A DNA stretch of 64,000 nucleotides from Clostridiaceae bacterium Marseille-Q4145 (GTDB lineage: Bacteria; Bacillota; Clostridia; Lachnospirales; Lachnospiraceae), in the NCBI GenBank assembly GCA_018223365.1, contig JAGTTP010000002.1:947501-1011500 (forward strand), written 5' to 3'. The notes under the pieces are model-generated. The model saw only the letters and a list, made by a program, of their open reading frames with translations, had not been told where the DNA came from and did not search any database. Of this stretch, positions 42,387 through 51,843 are shown one piece after another; position 1 is the stretch's first letter, and each line of letters begins with the position of its first letter. A program made the position numbers and the translations under genes.

Positions 42387-43382
42387 TTATTCCTCGTCGC
42401 GATGTCCGGACAGGAACTCTACAAATTTACCGGTTCCGATTGCAACACACTTCATCGGATCCTCAGCAGTCATGGTATTGATACCCGTCTTGGATTCCAG
42501 CAGTTCTTCCAGTCCACGAAGCAATGCTCCGCCTCCGGTCAGTACAATTCCCCGCTCTGCAATATCTGCAGTCAGCTCTGGTGGTGTGCGCTCCAGTACA
42601 CTGTGAACAGCTTCCACGATCTGGGAAGTGGTCTCTTTCAGCGCTTCCTCGGTCTCCTCAGAAGTAACGGTAACCGTCTTCGGAAGACCGGTTACCAGGT
42701 TACGTCCACGAACATCAATGCTGTCTACCTCTGATCTTGGATAGCAGCTTCCTACCTTGATCTTAATATCCTCTGCAGTTCTCTCTCCGATGAGCAGATT
42801 ATGCTTCTTTCTCATGAAACGTACAATAGCCTCATCGAAATCATCTCCTGCAATCTTAATGGATGTACTGACAACTGTTCCGCCAAGAGAGATAACAGCA
42901 ATATCTGTCGTACCTCCACCGATATCTACGATCATGTTTCCGCAAGGTCTGGAGATATCAATACCTGCACCGATAGCTGCTGCGATCGGCTCCTCAATAA
43001 TGAATACTTCTCTTGCACCTGCCTGATAAGTAGCATCCTCTACTGCTTTCTTCTCTACCTCAGTAACACCGCTGGGTACACAGACTGCAATCTTCGGTTT
43101 CCGGAAGGTTTTCTTTCCGACTGCCTTGCGGATAAAATGCTCCAGCATCTTCTCCGTAACGGTAAAGTCAGAAATAACACCCTGACGAAGCGGGCGGACT
43201 GCCACGATATTTCCCGGCGTACGTCCAAGCATCAGTCTTGCTTCCTCACCAATTGCCTTAATCTTGTTTGTATCTCTGTCAAACGCCACAACGGACGGCT
43301 CTTTTAATACAACTCCCTTACCTTTAATATACACAAGGATGCTGGCTGTTCCCAAATCAATTCCAACGTCTGTTCCTGCCAT
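42387..43382 (-). CDS. mreB: Rod-shape determining protein MreB/Mbl
   Basis: 331 residues. Actin-like motifs: GTDVGIDLGTASILVYIKGK (phosphate 1), MIVDIGGGTTDIAVISLGG (phosphate 2, about 155), GIVLTGGGALLRGLEELLES (adenosine, about 285). It forms membrane-associated filaments that guide lateral wall synthesis. It is monocistronic here, without mreC or mreD, which suggests an Mbl- or MreBH-like paralogue rather than the main mreBCD locus. GGAGA precedes the ATG. Confidence 0.95.
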   Translation of the reverse strand: MAGTDVGIDLGTASILVYIKGKGVVLKEPSVVAFDRDTNKIKAIGEEARLMLGRTPGNIVAVRPLRQGVISDFTVTEKMLEHFIRKAVGKKTFRKPKIAVCVPSGVTEVEKKAVEDATYQAGAREVFIIEEPIAAAIGAGIDISRPCGNMIVDIGGGTTDIAVISLGGTVVSTSIKIAGDDFDEAIVRFMRKKHNLLIGERTAEDIKIKVGSCYPRSEVDSIDVRGRNLVTGLPKTVTVTSEETEEALKETTSQIVEAVHSVLERTPPELTADIAERGIVLTGGGALLRGLEELLESKTGINTMTAEDPMKCVAIGTGKFVEFLSGHRDEE

Positions 43383-43444
43383 AAAAGTTCTCCTTTCGTT
43401 CCTTCCTCTATTTCAAATGATGCATCGAATACATTCTGTTGTCA

Positions 43445-43546
43445 AGGGGACCTATTTCCCCTGTCTTGTACGACCTTAGGCTCAAAAAGTGCTGTGCACT
43501 TTCCTTGTTAAGGTGCTGGCTTTGTCTACGCAAAGCTAGCACCTTA
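43445..43546 (-). promoter_or_regulatory. Structured 5' leader of mreB
   Basis: Three hairpins between the promoter and mreB: 43509-43546 (16-base arms, one mismatch, e.g. AAGGTGCT/AGCACCTT), 43486-43502 (AAAGTGC-3-GCACTTT followed on the minus strand by TT, five T in all, terminator-like) and 43445-43462 (AGGGGA/TCCCCT). It may be an attenuator; no known riboswitch class recognised. Confidence 0.5.
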
Positions 43547-43547
43547 C

Positions 43548-43575
43548 ATTATACCCAACTTTAGCAAAAAAGCAA
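43548..43575 (-). promoter_or_regulatory. Promoter of mreB
   Basis: On the minus strand TTGCTT (43570-43575), 16-base spacer, TATAAT (43548-43553), placing the start just before the first leader hairpin and about 165 bases ahead of the ATG. Confidence 0.6.
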
Positions 43576-43607
43576 AGACTTTCTTTTTCAGAATTTCTTA
43601 TAATTTT

Positions 43608-44870
43608 CTAAAGCTCTGCAATTCTCGATACACCCACATAGATTTCCGATATCTTGTACCAGGTCCGGTAATCTACAATCCCTGTTACCGGAAGCCCAAA
43701 GATGGACTGAAATTTCTCCACGGCTGCTTTCGTGGCCGGTCCGTAAACGCCATCTACCGTTATCGTGGGAATCGCCGGATAGGACCCCGCAATCACATTC
43801 AGCTGTTCCTGCATTTGTCGCACCTTTGTTCCCCGGGAGCCCTCCACCAGCTCATATCCCGGCCACGAAGAGGGTACTCCTGCAATTTCCACTGCGGTAT
43901 TTATATAGATACTCTCTCCATAATAATAACGCAGAATTTCAATGGTGGAATACCCCTGCTGCCCAAGACTCTGGGATCCCCACTGGGTCATCCAGTTGGG
44001 ACAGGATACCTGCCGTCCATCACAATACTGGGTAAGGATCGGCTGCTTCACATTAGGCCTGGACAGATAATTTCCAAACATCTCATCCACCACATCTGAA
44101 ATATTCTGAAAAATATTTCTGCCATATATCCACTTCTGATCAAAAGCGGTGGAGGAAGTGATGGTAAAGTCATATCCCTTATTCCGGTACCATTCCGTAT
44201 ATACCCGATTCAGTGTGAAGGACATAATTGCCAGTACATTGGCACGAATGGCTGCATCATTCCAGGTTGCATAGATTTCGCTTGATGCCACATTTTTAAT
44301 ATAATCCCGGTAACGCACCCAGTAATTTTTTGCACTGCTGTCCGTTGGCACACCGTCATGGACAATCACATACTCCGGAATCACCACTCTGCTCAATACA
44401 ATTTCTCCGGTCTCAGTTACCGGTTTAATCTCCGCTTCCGCAATTTTAGGCGGATAAGAACCAAACAGGGTGTGTGGCATTATCACAATCCGCTGAAATT
44501 GCTCCTGGGATACCGCTCTCTTCATCCGGATTTCCTGCACTGCTGTTTCTCCCGGCAGTATTTCCGTTCCGGCTACTTCCACATTCTCATATCCATTTGC
44601 CCGTACCTGTACCGTGTACTCCGCATAGGGCTGTTCTTCCGAGAAAGTCAGGCTGTATGCCGGATCCGGCGCAGGAAGCGCTGTAAACTCCGTCATTCCC
44701 GACTCATCTGTCGTCAGATTTCTCACTTCACTCTGAGGATCCCCCTCATAAGTAATCTGCACCTGTGCCCCCTGAACAGGTTTGCGCGTCCGCTCTTCCA
44801 CCAACCACACTTTCAGTTCTCCCGCAGACACCGGTGCTCTTCTTGTTGGTTCCATTTCATTTTCCGGCAT
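43608..44870 (-). CDS. Peptidoglycan-binding protein with SpoIID-like core
   Basis: 420 residues from ATG 44870 (CGAGG seven bases upstream). Domain order: an N-terminal Ig/carboxypeptidase-regulatory-like fold (about 15-120, VQITYEGDPQSEV ... TAVQEIRMKR), a middle region (IRANVLAIMSFTLNRVYTEW ... YCDGRQVSCPNW) reminiscent of SpoIID/SleB-type cell-wall proteins, and a PG_binding_1 domain at 350-410 (GTKVRQMQEQLNVIAGSYP, VDGVYGPATKAAVEKFQ). No signal peptide is visible. Probably a spore or cell-wall protein; catalytic activity uncertain. Confidence 0.82.
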   Translation of the reverse strand: MPENEMEPTRRAPVSAGELKVWLVEERTRKPVQGAQVQITYEGDPQSEVRNLTTDESGMTEFTALPAPDPAYSLTFSEEQPYAEYTVQVRANGYENVEVAGTEILPGETAVQEIRMKRAVSQEQFQRIVIMPHTLFGSYPPKIAEAEIKPVTETGEIVLSRVVIPEYVIVHDGVPTDSSAKNYWVRYRDYIKNVASSEIYATWNDAAIRANVLAIMSFTLNRVYTEWYRNKGYDFTITSSTAFDQKWIYGRNIFQNISDVVDEMFGNYLSRPNVKQPILTQYCDGRQVSCPNWMTQWGSQSLGQQGYSTIEILRYYYGESIYINTAVEIAGVPSSWPGYELVEGSRGTKVRQMQEQLNVIAGSYPAIPTITVDGVYGPATKAAVEKFQSIFGLPVTGIVDYRTWYKISEIYVGVSRIAEL

Positions 44871-44975
44871 AAAAAAACCTCGTTTCCTATAGAATAGCTG
44901 CGGAAGGCATTTCATGTCGTCTCCGCTTTCTATAATATATGAACGAGGCTTGTATAGATTCCTGAAATTCCGATT

Positions 44976-45257
44976 TTATTCCTGCTCTTCCGATGTTTCT
45001 TTCTTCTCTTTGTCAGGATCCACGGATACATCCGCTGCCGGAGCATCCAGAAAAATCTTCTTTCCACAGATCAGTCCAAAAATCAGAATCGCAACACCAC
45101 CAATACCGAAGAGGATGGATGCTGCCAGCATCATCGTGTGTTCGGTTCCCGTCATTGCTCCCAGGTCCTGCAGCATATGCACTGCCAGATAAATGAGATA
45201 GGCTCCCGCTGCAATGTACAGCACCGGTCTTAGTTTTTCTCTTGTATTGTCATCCAT
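44976..45257 (-). CDS. Small two-helix membrane protein
   Basis: 93 residues, two membrane helices (about 10-30 and 40-65), acidic tail DVSVDPDKEKKETSEEQE. Ribosome site TAGGAG present. It is 11 bases downstream of the third substrate-binding protein and could end that operon. Not recognised. Confidence 0.7.
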   Translation of the reverse strand: MDDNTREKLRPVLYIAAGAYLIYLAVHMLQDLGAMTGTEHTMMLAASILFGIGGVAILIFGLICGKKIFLDAPAADVSVDPDKEKKETSEEQE

Positions 45258-45268
45258 ATCGTCGTCTC

Positions 45269-46300
45269 CTATTTTCCTTCGATCTTCTCCATCTTTTTAT
45301 AGGGAAGCCGAATATATTTTCCATCCTGTAAATTCAAATCCTCAAGGGAGCCTCCCGCTGCCAGCTGCATGGCCAGGCTTAACATTGCCTGGGCCTGTCC
45401 TTCTTTATCATTATAGACGGTTCCCTTTAACTCTCCCTTGCTGAGTGCTGTCTGCCCCACATCAGTTCCATCAATTCCAAAAATGGCGGGCCATTCCTCC
45501 TGCTGGATTTCCGCTTCTTTCAGGGCATCCACAGCTCCCAGTGCCATATCATCATTATTCGCCAACACCAGTTCGATCTGATCTCCGTACTGACTAAGCA
45601 GCTGCGTCATCTTTGTCTGGGCCTGCGCCCGATTCCAGTTTGCAATGGCATAGCCAAGCTTTTCCGCTTCCACACCTTTTTCCATCATTGTGCTCACCGC
45701 ATATTCCGTGCGGACGATCGCATCCTGATGATCCATCTCTCCTTCCAGAATCACATACTGGAAGATGCCATCTCCGTTTTTATCCACAGACGGGTTCTTT
45801 CGAAACAGATCTGCCGCCATCTCTCCCTGCATAATTCCGGATTCCAGTGCAGGAGCCCCTACATAGTACAGCTGATCCCAACGCTCCAGATCCTGCTCTA
45901 CCAATTCCCGGTTAAAGAAGATAATGGGAATTTTTTCTTTCTCCGCCATATCAATAATCGTAACAGGCTCTGTCCGGTCTACCAGATTAACACAGATCAC
46001 GTCACAGCCCTGGGCAATCATATTTTCCACCTGACTGTTCTGGGTAGTCTGGCTCTTTCCTGCATTATAGACTTCGATCTGAATGGACAAATCAGAATCT
46101 GCCTCTTCCATGGTTCTGGCAGCATACTGGTTAAACTGATCCATCAACCGTGAAATAAAGGTATCATACTGGTCGTACACGGTAACACCAATCTTTACCT
46201 CATTCACATTCCTGCTCTTTTTACTTTCCCCACATCCGGTCAATATACCGCCTGCCATGGAACAACAGAGCAGCAGAGCTATGTATTTCTTTCTTCTCAT
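45269..46300 (-). CDS. Galactose/ribose-type substrate-binding lipoprotein
   Basis: 343 residues. Lipoprotein signal: CCSMAGGILTGCGES, with Cys about 23 acylated. Periplasmic-binding-protein type 1 fold: KIGVTVYDQYDTFISRLMDQ, GCDVICVNLVDRTEP, PIIFFNRELVEQDLERWDQL, ANNDDMALGAVDALKEA, IFGIDGTDVGQTALSKG. It is closely similar in layout to MglB at 53,427-54,548, but sits after the sensor kinase genes. It probably presents the sugar to the sensor or adds affinity to the transporter. Confidence 0.9.
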   Translation of the reverse strand: MRRKKYIALLLCCSMAGGILTGCGESKKSRNVNEVKIGVTVYDQYDTFISRLMDQFNQYAARTMEEADSDLSIQIEVYNAGKSQTTQNSQVENMIAQGCDVICVNLVDRTEPVTIIDMAEKEKIPIIFFNRELVEQDLERWDQLYYVGAPALESGIMQGEMAADLFRKNPSVDKNGDGIFQYVILEGEMDHQDAIVRTEYAVSTMMEKGVEAEKLGYAIANWNRAQAQTKMTQLLSQYGDQIELVLANNDDMALGAVDALKEAEIQQEEWPAIFGIDGTDVGQTALSKGELKGTVYNDKEGQAQAMLSLAMQLAAGGSLEDLNLQDGKYIRLPYKKMEKIEGK

Positions 46301-46309
46301 TCTCCCCTC

Positions 46310-47287
46310 CTATTGAACGATTGGAAATAAAATCTTCTGGTTCGTTTCATCATACAAGTTCGTCCGATCAACAACCAAATACCCGGTCTGTACATTGAGT
46401 CGTCCGGATGCCTGATATCCCAGTTTGTACGCGATCTCTTCCATGCTCTGATATCCCATATGAAATTCATTGGGCACTACCAGCGTCTGGATCAGTCCTC
46501 TGTCTAAATAATACACTACTTTTTCCGAATTTCCTATCCCATAAAGAGCGCAATCCCGTCTTTTTAATCCATTTTCTTCCATATAATCGACTGCCCGCTC
46601 CATCTCTGTATTGTCAAGGGCAATCACAATATCAGCCTGCTTTTTCCAGCAGGACCGAACCGCATCCATATTCTGGGTTCTTCCCACTTCTGCAAGCCTC
46701 CATTGAATTACTGCCCCTGTATTTTTTAATCCTTCTTCCAGTCCTTCCAGCCTCTGTCTGATCGCCAACTGACCTGTATTTCCACACAGGACACCGATCC
46801 TCTTCCCCCGCAGACGTTCTCCGAAATCCGCTTTCAATTCACCTGCCAACACACCTCCCAGCTTCCGGTTATCCGGTCCTACTGTCTGATAATATTCTTC
46901 CGGCGTCATGTCTGTTTCCAGCAGCACACATCGGTCCCTGCTCACCATCTGCTCCAGACGCTCATGGACCCCTTCACTGGCATACAGCTGCAGGATAATT
47001 CCGTCCGCTCCGGATTCCAGTTCCCGCTCCACTATATCAAGTTCCTGGGTTTTACTCCAAAAAACACTGGTTGATACATAGTTCAACCGGATCCCATAGT
47101 CTTTTGCTGCCGCATCCAGACCTTCTTTTAAGGAGGTCCATCGGCTGCTGTTACTGTTATCTACAATAACAGATACGGTATAATTCCGCTCTCTATTTCC
47201 CTGATCCAGAATAGAAAATGCCATGGCAACACTCAAGATCAGGAGCGCCACTACGGAAAACATAAAAATTTTTCTATTTTTTGCCAT
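46310..47287 (-). CDS. Membrane-anchored sugar-binding sensor protein
   Basis: 325 residues. An N-terminal uncleaved-looking helix (FMFSVVALLILSVAMAFSIL, no lipobox Cys) is followed by a type 1 periplasmic-binding fold (YTVSVIVDNSNSSRWTSLKE, GADGIILQLYASEG, GNTGQLAIRQRLEGLEEGL, VIALDNTEMERAVDYME). It overlaps the histidine kinase gene by 14 bases. Anchored binding proteins encoded next to YesM-type kinases act as ligand sensors in some Firmicutes (XylFII with LytS is the model). A role in sugar sensing rather than uptake is therefore likely. Confidence 0.85.
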   Translation of the reverse strand: MAKNRKIFMFSVVALLILSVAMAFSILDQGNRERNYTVSVIVDNSNSSRWTSLKEGLDAAAKDYGIRLNYVSTSVFWSKTQELDIVERELESGADGIILQLYASEGVHERLEQMVSRDRCVLLETDMTPEEYYQTVGPDNRKLGGVLAGELKADFGERLRGKRIGVLCGNTGQLAIRQRLEGLEEGLKNTGAVIQWRLAEVGRTQNMDAVRSCWKKQADIVIALDNTEMERAVDYMEENGLKRRDCALYGIGNSEKVVYYLDRGLIQTLVVPNEFHMGYQSMEEIAYKLGYQASGRLNVQTGYLVVDRTNLYDETNQKILFPIVQ

Positions 47288-49112
47288 TTTCCGTCTCTCC
47301 CTTCAGCGGTTTCATACGTTTTCCATCCAGGTACTCCTGCATATCCGGCGTATAAGGAATATAGGGAATCCGGATCCGCACGGTGGTTCCCTCATCCGGT
47401 TCGCTCTCAATTTCCAGTCCGTACTGCTCGCCAAAGCGAATCCTGATTCGCTTATGTACATTAATCACGCCCACGCCGGAACCATGTTTCGGCACATGTT
47501 CATTTTCCGTGAGCAGTTTCTCCACCATCTCTTCCGGCATGCCAAGACCATTATCCCGCACTTCAATACAGACGTCGTCCCCATCTCTGTAGCCGACCAC
47601 ATGGATCTCCCCCTCGTCATCCATGCCCTCAACTCCATAGTAAATGGCATTTTCCAGAAGGGGCTGCACAATCAGCTTCACGGTGCAGCAGTCCTTAATC
47701 TCATCTGCAATCTGAAAATCCACCTGGAACCGGTTCTTGTAACGGATTTTCTGAATATTCATATAGTTCTGTGCATGCTTGATCTCATCTTCTACCCGGA
47801 TAATCGTCTTGCCTTTGCTTAAACTGATCCGGAACAGACTGGCCAGCTGGGAAATCATAAAGACCGCATCATCATATCGCTCTCCTTCAATCATCCAGGT
47901 AATGGATTCCAGCGTATTATAAAGAAAATGCGGATTAATCTGGGACTGCAGTGCATCCAGCTCACTCTTCCGTTTCTCCTCCTGTTCCAGCAGCACATCA
48001 TCCATCAGACGCCGGATCTGTTCTACTGTCGACTTCAGCGTTCTTCCCAGATGTTCCACCTCGGTAAATCCGCCAATGTAAATATCAGGCTGCATGTTTC
48101 CTGCTTCCCATTCTTTCACGGAATCATTCAGTTTTTCCAGTGGTTTCGCAATACTGGAAGATACCATCTGATTCAGGAAAATGATCATAAGCATGGACAG
48201 AATCAACAACAGTACAAAGAACAGCCGGGTCTCATACATGCCCATATTAAAAGCACTCATTGGAATCACACTGACAATTTTCCATCCGGTGTAGCTGATG
48301 GTTTTCACTGTCACCAGACGATTCTCCCCCTGATAGTAATCCTTGTGGCTTCCATCCTCCCATCCGGCTGTCTCACTATTGTTTTCCTGATAGAGATTGG
48401 CATAAATCATCTTCTGCTTGGGATGATAGATGATCTCTCCATCTCCATCCATCAGGTATAGATATTCCGAAGCAGTTCCTTTGTTAGCCTTTTCCAACAG
48501 CTGCTCAATACTGGAATAGTTCATATCCACCAGCAGCACTCCCAGCCTGGAACTTCCATTGGTGGTCAGCTCCACTGCCCTGCTCAAAGAAATAACCCAA
48601 TAATACTGATAACTGCTGTCATCAAACAAATTCTGCACATGGGGCGTGGAAAAATGAAAGTTTTCCATCTGTCCGACCGCCTCCGTAAACCATTCCTTTT
48701 TTGTCACATCAAGATTCGTCTTTTTTTTGGATACCGGTGCCGCATCCACCAGATCACCCTCTCCCGTAAAACAGGCAATACTAACCAGATTCTCCTTATT
48801 TGCCTCATAGAGCAGCCCCAGCTCCGGAGCCATCGTATCTTCTTCCAGATCTTTATCTTTAATGACACTGTAGTACATGGTATCGGAAATCCGCCGCATG
48901 CTTTTCAGATAACTTTCCAGATTCATGGCTGTCTGATCCAGCAGCTGCTCCGCGCTCTCCGACATCATGCTTTCCATACGGTTCACAAACAGATGATACA
49001 TGGTAATGCCGAACACGCCCATGGCGAACAGCGAAACAACGGTAAAAGAAAGCGCCAGTCCCACCTGCACCGACAGCGTCTTTTTCTTCACATATTCTGA
49101 GATTCTTTTCAC
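47274..49112 (-). CDS. YesM-type sensor histidine kinase
   Basis: 612 residues with a GTG start overlapping the regulator's stop (GTGA). Helix 1 at about 15-38, an extracellular dCache-like domain to about 290, helix 2 (ETRLFFVLLLILSMLMIIFL), HAMP, then the His_kinase dimerization motif QSQINPHFLYNTLESITWMI with the phospho-His, and an ATPase domain with N-box LLENAIYYGVEG and VRDNGLGMPEE. It phosphorylates the response regulator encoded just upstream. Followed by two sugar-binding proteins, which probably tune its signal. Confidence 0.93.
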   Translation of the reverse strand: MKRISEYVKKKTLSVQVGLALSFTVVSLFAMGVFGITMYHLFVNRMESMMSESAEQLLDQTAMNLESYLKSMRRISDTMYYSVIKDKDLEEDTMAPELGLLYEANKENLVSIACFTGEGDLVDAAPVSKKKTNLDVTKKEWFTEAVGQMENFHFSTPHVQNLFDDSSYQYYWVISLSRAVELTTNGSSRLGVLLVDMNYSSIEQLLEKANKGTASEYLYLMDGDGEIIYHPKQKMIYANLYQENNSETAGWEDGSHKDYYQGENRLVTVKTISYTGWKIVSVIPMSAFNMGMYETRLFFVLLLILSMLMIIFLNQMVSSSIAKPLEKLNDSVKEWEAGNMQPDIYIGGFTEVEHLGRTLKSTVEQIRRLMDDVLLEQEEKRKSELDALQSQINPHFLYNTLESITWMIEGERYDDAVFMISQLASLFRISLSKGKTIIRVEDEIKHAQNYMNIQKIRYKNRFQVDFQIADEIKDCCTVKLIVQPLLENAIYYGVEGMDDEGEIHVVGYRDGDDVCIEVRDNGLGMPEEMVEKLLTENEHVPKHGSGVGVINVHKRIRIRFGEQYGLEIESEPDEGTTVRIRIPYIPYTPDMQEYLDGKRMKPLKGETENGKK

Positions 49113-50743
49113 TTCTGCTCCAGTCTTTCTGCCTTATATTTGGACGGAGACATTCCAAACTGTTTCTTAAATACATAGCTGAAATAGTTAGGTTCTGCAT
49201 ATCCAACTTTTTCTGCAATGACGTAGGTCTTTTCATTTCCTGTCATAAGCATGTTCACTGCTTTTTCCATCCGGTAATCGGTCAGATAACGCACAAAGGT
49301 TTTTCCTGTCTCTTTCTTGAAAATCGTTGAGAAATAAGCTGCACTCACATTCAGTTTCCGGCAGACTTCATCCACACCCAGATCCTGATCTGCAAAATGC
49401 TCTTTTACATATTCTTCTGCATTTTTCACAAAAAACTTGGTGCTGTCCTGACGCTCATTCATCACAGCATTCTGCAGATTGGTACAAACTCTCCGAAGCC
49501 ACCGATCCAATACCTCAGCCGATTCCATCTGCAGCACCTGACTGTAAACATCCCCGTTTCCTCCAAATACATTCTCCGGATTCAGGTTATGGGAGGCAGT
49601 AAAACGAAACAGCTCCGCTACTAGCTCCATCATCACAATCCGGTATTTCTGCATCGAAATCTGTTCCCCGGAAAGCCATTCTGTGAACTGAGAAATCGCT
49701 TTTTCCAGTCCGTCCTGCTCTCCGACCCGCACTTTCTTCATGATCTGCTGTATATAAGTGCTGTATACATCCTCCCAGTTTAATTCCACATGTTCTGCAG
49801 GCTCCACTTCGGAAATACTGATAGCTCTGGTATTTCCATAAAGCACCCGGTAGGAAACTGCCTGCTTGGCTCCCTGATAGGATAAGGGCAGCTGTTCCAG
49901 ATTATCACAAAGATAGCCAATGCCCGCTGTAATTCTGGCATTGCATACTTTCTTCGCCATCCGGCAGAGCCGGTCCATCTCATTGGTGTATTCCAGCATT
50001 TCTTCTCTGCTGTGCATCTGGGAAATCATAATAATGTCCCCCAGATAAATGACAACACGGCTTCTCCATCGGTCTTCCACCTGTTCCTCTGCGAACTTTC
50101 TGACTGAAACTGCCTGCAGGAACGGATCCATCCGGGACTCTTCTTCCAAAGACTGCTGGCTGATGTGCAGCACAGCAACCACATAATACGGTCCCTGCAG
50201 CTGCACCTGATAGCTATCCATATAACGTCCGATCTGTTCCGGCGCAATTCTGCCTTCCAATAGCGCCATATAGAAGCTTTCCTGAAGAACCGGCAGGCTT
50301 TCCATGTAATAGGCTCTTAATTTATCTGTATTACGCTTTTCATCCAGTTCCCGGTCCAGATCATTTTTTACCCGCTCAAATACTTCTTTTAATTCCACCG
50401 CATTCACCGGCTTCAGAAGATATTCCGCCGCCTCCATTTTGATAGCTTCTTTGGCATATTCAAATTCATCGAATCCGGAAAAGATAATGACCCGGATGGT
50501 ACGGGACAGTTCTTTCAGCTTTTTGCATAAAGTGAGTCCATCCATATAAGGCATTTTAATATCCGTCATCACAATGTCCGGTGACAGTTCCTCTGCCATC
50601 TCCAGAGCCTCCACTCCATTAGCTGCATGTCCGATAATGACGAGTCCCATGCTTTCCCAGTCCAGTTTTTTCATGATAATCCGGATAACGTCTTCCTCAT
50701 CATCCACCAGTAATACTGAATAACGATTTCCGCTGTTGTCCAT
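49109..50743 (-). CDS. YesN-type response regulator, AraC output
   Basis: 544 residues. Receiver domain at 1-125: LLVDDEEDVIRIIMKKLDWE with acidic pocket, phospho-Asp in PDIVMTDIKMPYMDGL (about 61), Lys in LLKPVNAVEL. A linker region of about 290 residues precedes an AraC double HTH at 445-540 (GVDEVCRKLNVSAAYFSTIF, VIAEKVGYAEPNYFSYVFKK). It probably activates mglBAC, which lies upstream, and its own operon. It pairs with the kinase whose gene overlaps it. Confidence 0.94.
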   Translation of the reverse strand: MDNSGNRYSVLLVDDEEDVIRIIMKKLDWESMGLVIIGHAANGVEALEMAEELSPDIVMTDIKMPYMDGLTLCKKLKELSRTIRVIIFSGFDEFEYAKEAIKMEAAEYLLKPVNAVELKEVFERVKNDLDRELDEKRNTDKLRAYYMESLPVLQESFYMALLEGRIAPEQIGRYMDSYQVQLQGPYYVVAVLHISQQSLEEESRMDPFLQAVSVRKFAEEQVEDRWRSRVVIYLGDIIMISQMHSREEMLEYTNEMDRLCRMAKKVCNARITAGIGYLCDNLEQLPLSYQGAKQAVSYRVLYGNTRAISISEVEPAEHVELNWEDVYSTYIQQIMKKVRVGEQDGLEKAISQFTEWLSGEQISMQKYRIVMMELVAELFRFTASHNLNPENVFGGNGDVYSQVLQMESAEVLDRWLRRVCTNLQNAVMNERQDSTKFFVKNAEEYVKEHFADQDLGVDEVCRKLNVSAAYFSTIFKKETGKTFVRYLTDYRMEKAVNMLMTGNEKTYVIAEKVGYAEPNYFSYVFKKQFGMSPSKYKAERLEQK

Positions 50744-50774
50744 AAATAATTCCTCTTAAAATTTCCTGTATGAT

Positions 50775-50811
50775 AAAAAAATGGCGGCGGGGTCAGAACC
50801 GACCCTGCCGC
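50775..50811 (-). terminator. Terminator after mglC
   Basis: On the minus strand GCGGCAGGGTC pairs with GACCCCGCCGC (one mismatch, 6-base loop), followed by CATTTTTTT. It separates the mgl transport operon from the regulator operon. Confidence 0.88.
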
Positions 50812-50831
50812 TATTTATTATACTATATTGT

Positions 50832-51821
50832 TTATTTCTTTGCTACATACTTTCTGATATCCAGAGAGATTGCTACGAAGATAACGATACCGATTGCAAT
50901 GTACTGTGCATTTGCATTAACGCCCATGTACTGCAGAGCGATCTTCAAGAGCTCAAATACTGCAACACCGACAAATGCGGAAGATACTTTACCACGTCCA
51001 CCGGTAACGGATACACCACCGATGGTACATGCAGCGATTGCCTCCATCTCGTAACCATAACCAAGCTGTACAGATGCTCCACCGGATTTTGCACCCAGCA
51101 TGAAACCTGCCAGGCCATACATAGCTGCTGCTTTCATGTAGATGAGAATCAGAGTCAGTTTTACCGGAACACCAGCAACCTCTGCTGCCTGCGGGTTTCC
51201 ACCGATTGCATACATATATTTTCCATGACGGGTCATATTGAAAATAAACCAGGTAATTGCTGCTACTACAAGAGCAATCCATACCAGATAGCTAAGACCC
51301 AGGAATTTACCACTTCCTACGTTGGTGTACTCTGTCGTAAAGCCACCAAGGGGAGTTGCGTTGGTAAACAGCATGTTCAGACCATATACAATCTCCATGG
51401 TTGCCAGCGTTGCAATGAACGGAGGTACACTTAAGTAAGCAATGAAGAAACCGGTAATCGTACCGAAAATTGCACAGATCACCATAGCGATCAGTGCTGC
51501 GAGGAACACATTCAGCGGCTGCATATCCGGGAAAAATTTACCGGAATAATCCATTCTCTGCAGCAGTACACCGGAGATACATCCGCCAAGACCGATCAGA
51601 CGTCCTGCGGAAAGGTCACATCCTGCGGTAATAACGCAGCCCGCAATACCAAGTGCGATTACCAGACGGAAACTCATGTTGTTTAACAGGTTCGTTAAGT
51701 TATTCAGTGTAAAAAAGTTCTGGGTAGTCACTCCGGCTACAATAACCAGAATGAACATAACAATAATAACACCATTATTAATCAGAAAATCTGTAATCTG
51801 TTTCTGCTTTGTCTTTTCCAT
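50832..51821 (-). CDS. mglC: Galactose/methyl-galactoside ABC permease MglC
   Basis: 329 residues from ATG 51821 with GGAGG upstream; the longer frame from 51860 overlaps mglA. About nine membrane helices and family motifs GCDLSAGRLIGLGGC, IVYGLNMLFTN, YAIGGNPQAAEVAGVPV and YGYEMEAIAACTIGGVSVTGG place it in the BPD_transp_2 (RbsC/MglC) group. It forms the membrane channel of the sugar importer. The gene name rests on the linked binding protein's similarity to MglB; ribose is a possible alternative substrate. Confidence 0.9.
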   Translation of the reverse strand: MEKTKQKQITDFLINNGVIIVMFILVIVAGVTTQNFFTLNNLTNLLNNMSFRLVIALGIAGCVITAGCDLSAGRLIGLGGCISGVLLQRMDYSGKFFPDMQPLNVFLAALIAMVICAIFGTITGFFIAYLSVPPFIATLATMEIVYGLNMLFTNATPLGGFTTEYTNVGSGKFLGLSYLVWIALVVAAITWFIFNMTRHGKYMYAIGGNPQAAEVAGVPVKLTLILIYMKAAAMYGLAGFMLGAKSGGASVQLGYGYEMEAIAACTIGGVSVTGGRGKVSSAFVGVAVFELLKIALQYMGVNANAQYIAIGIVIFVAISLDIRKYVAKK

Positions 51822-51843
51822 TCTTATTTTTCCTCCTTCAGCA

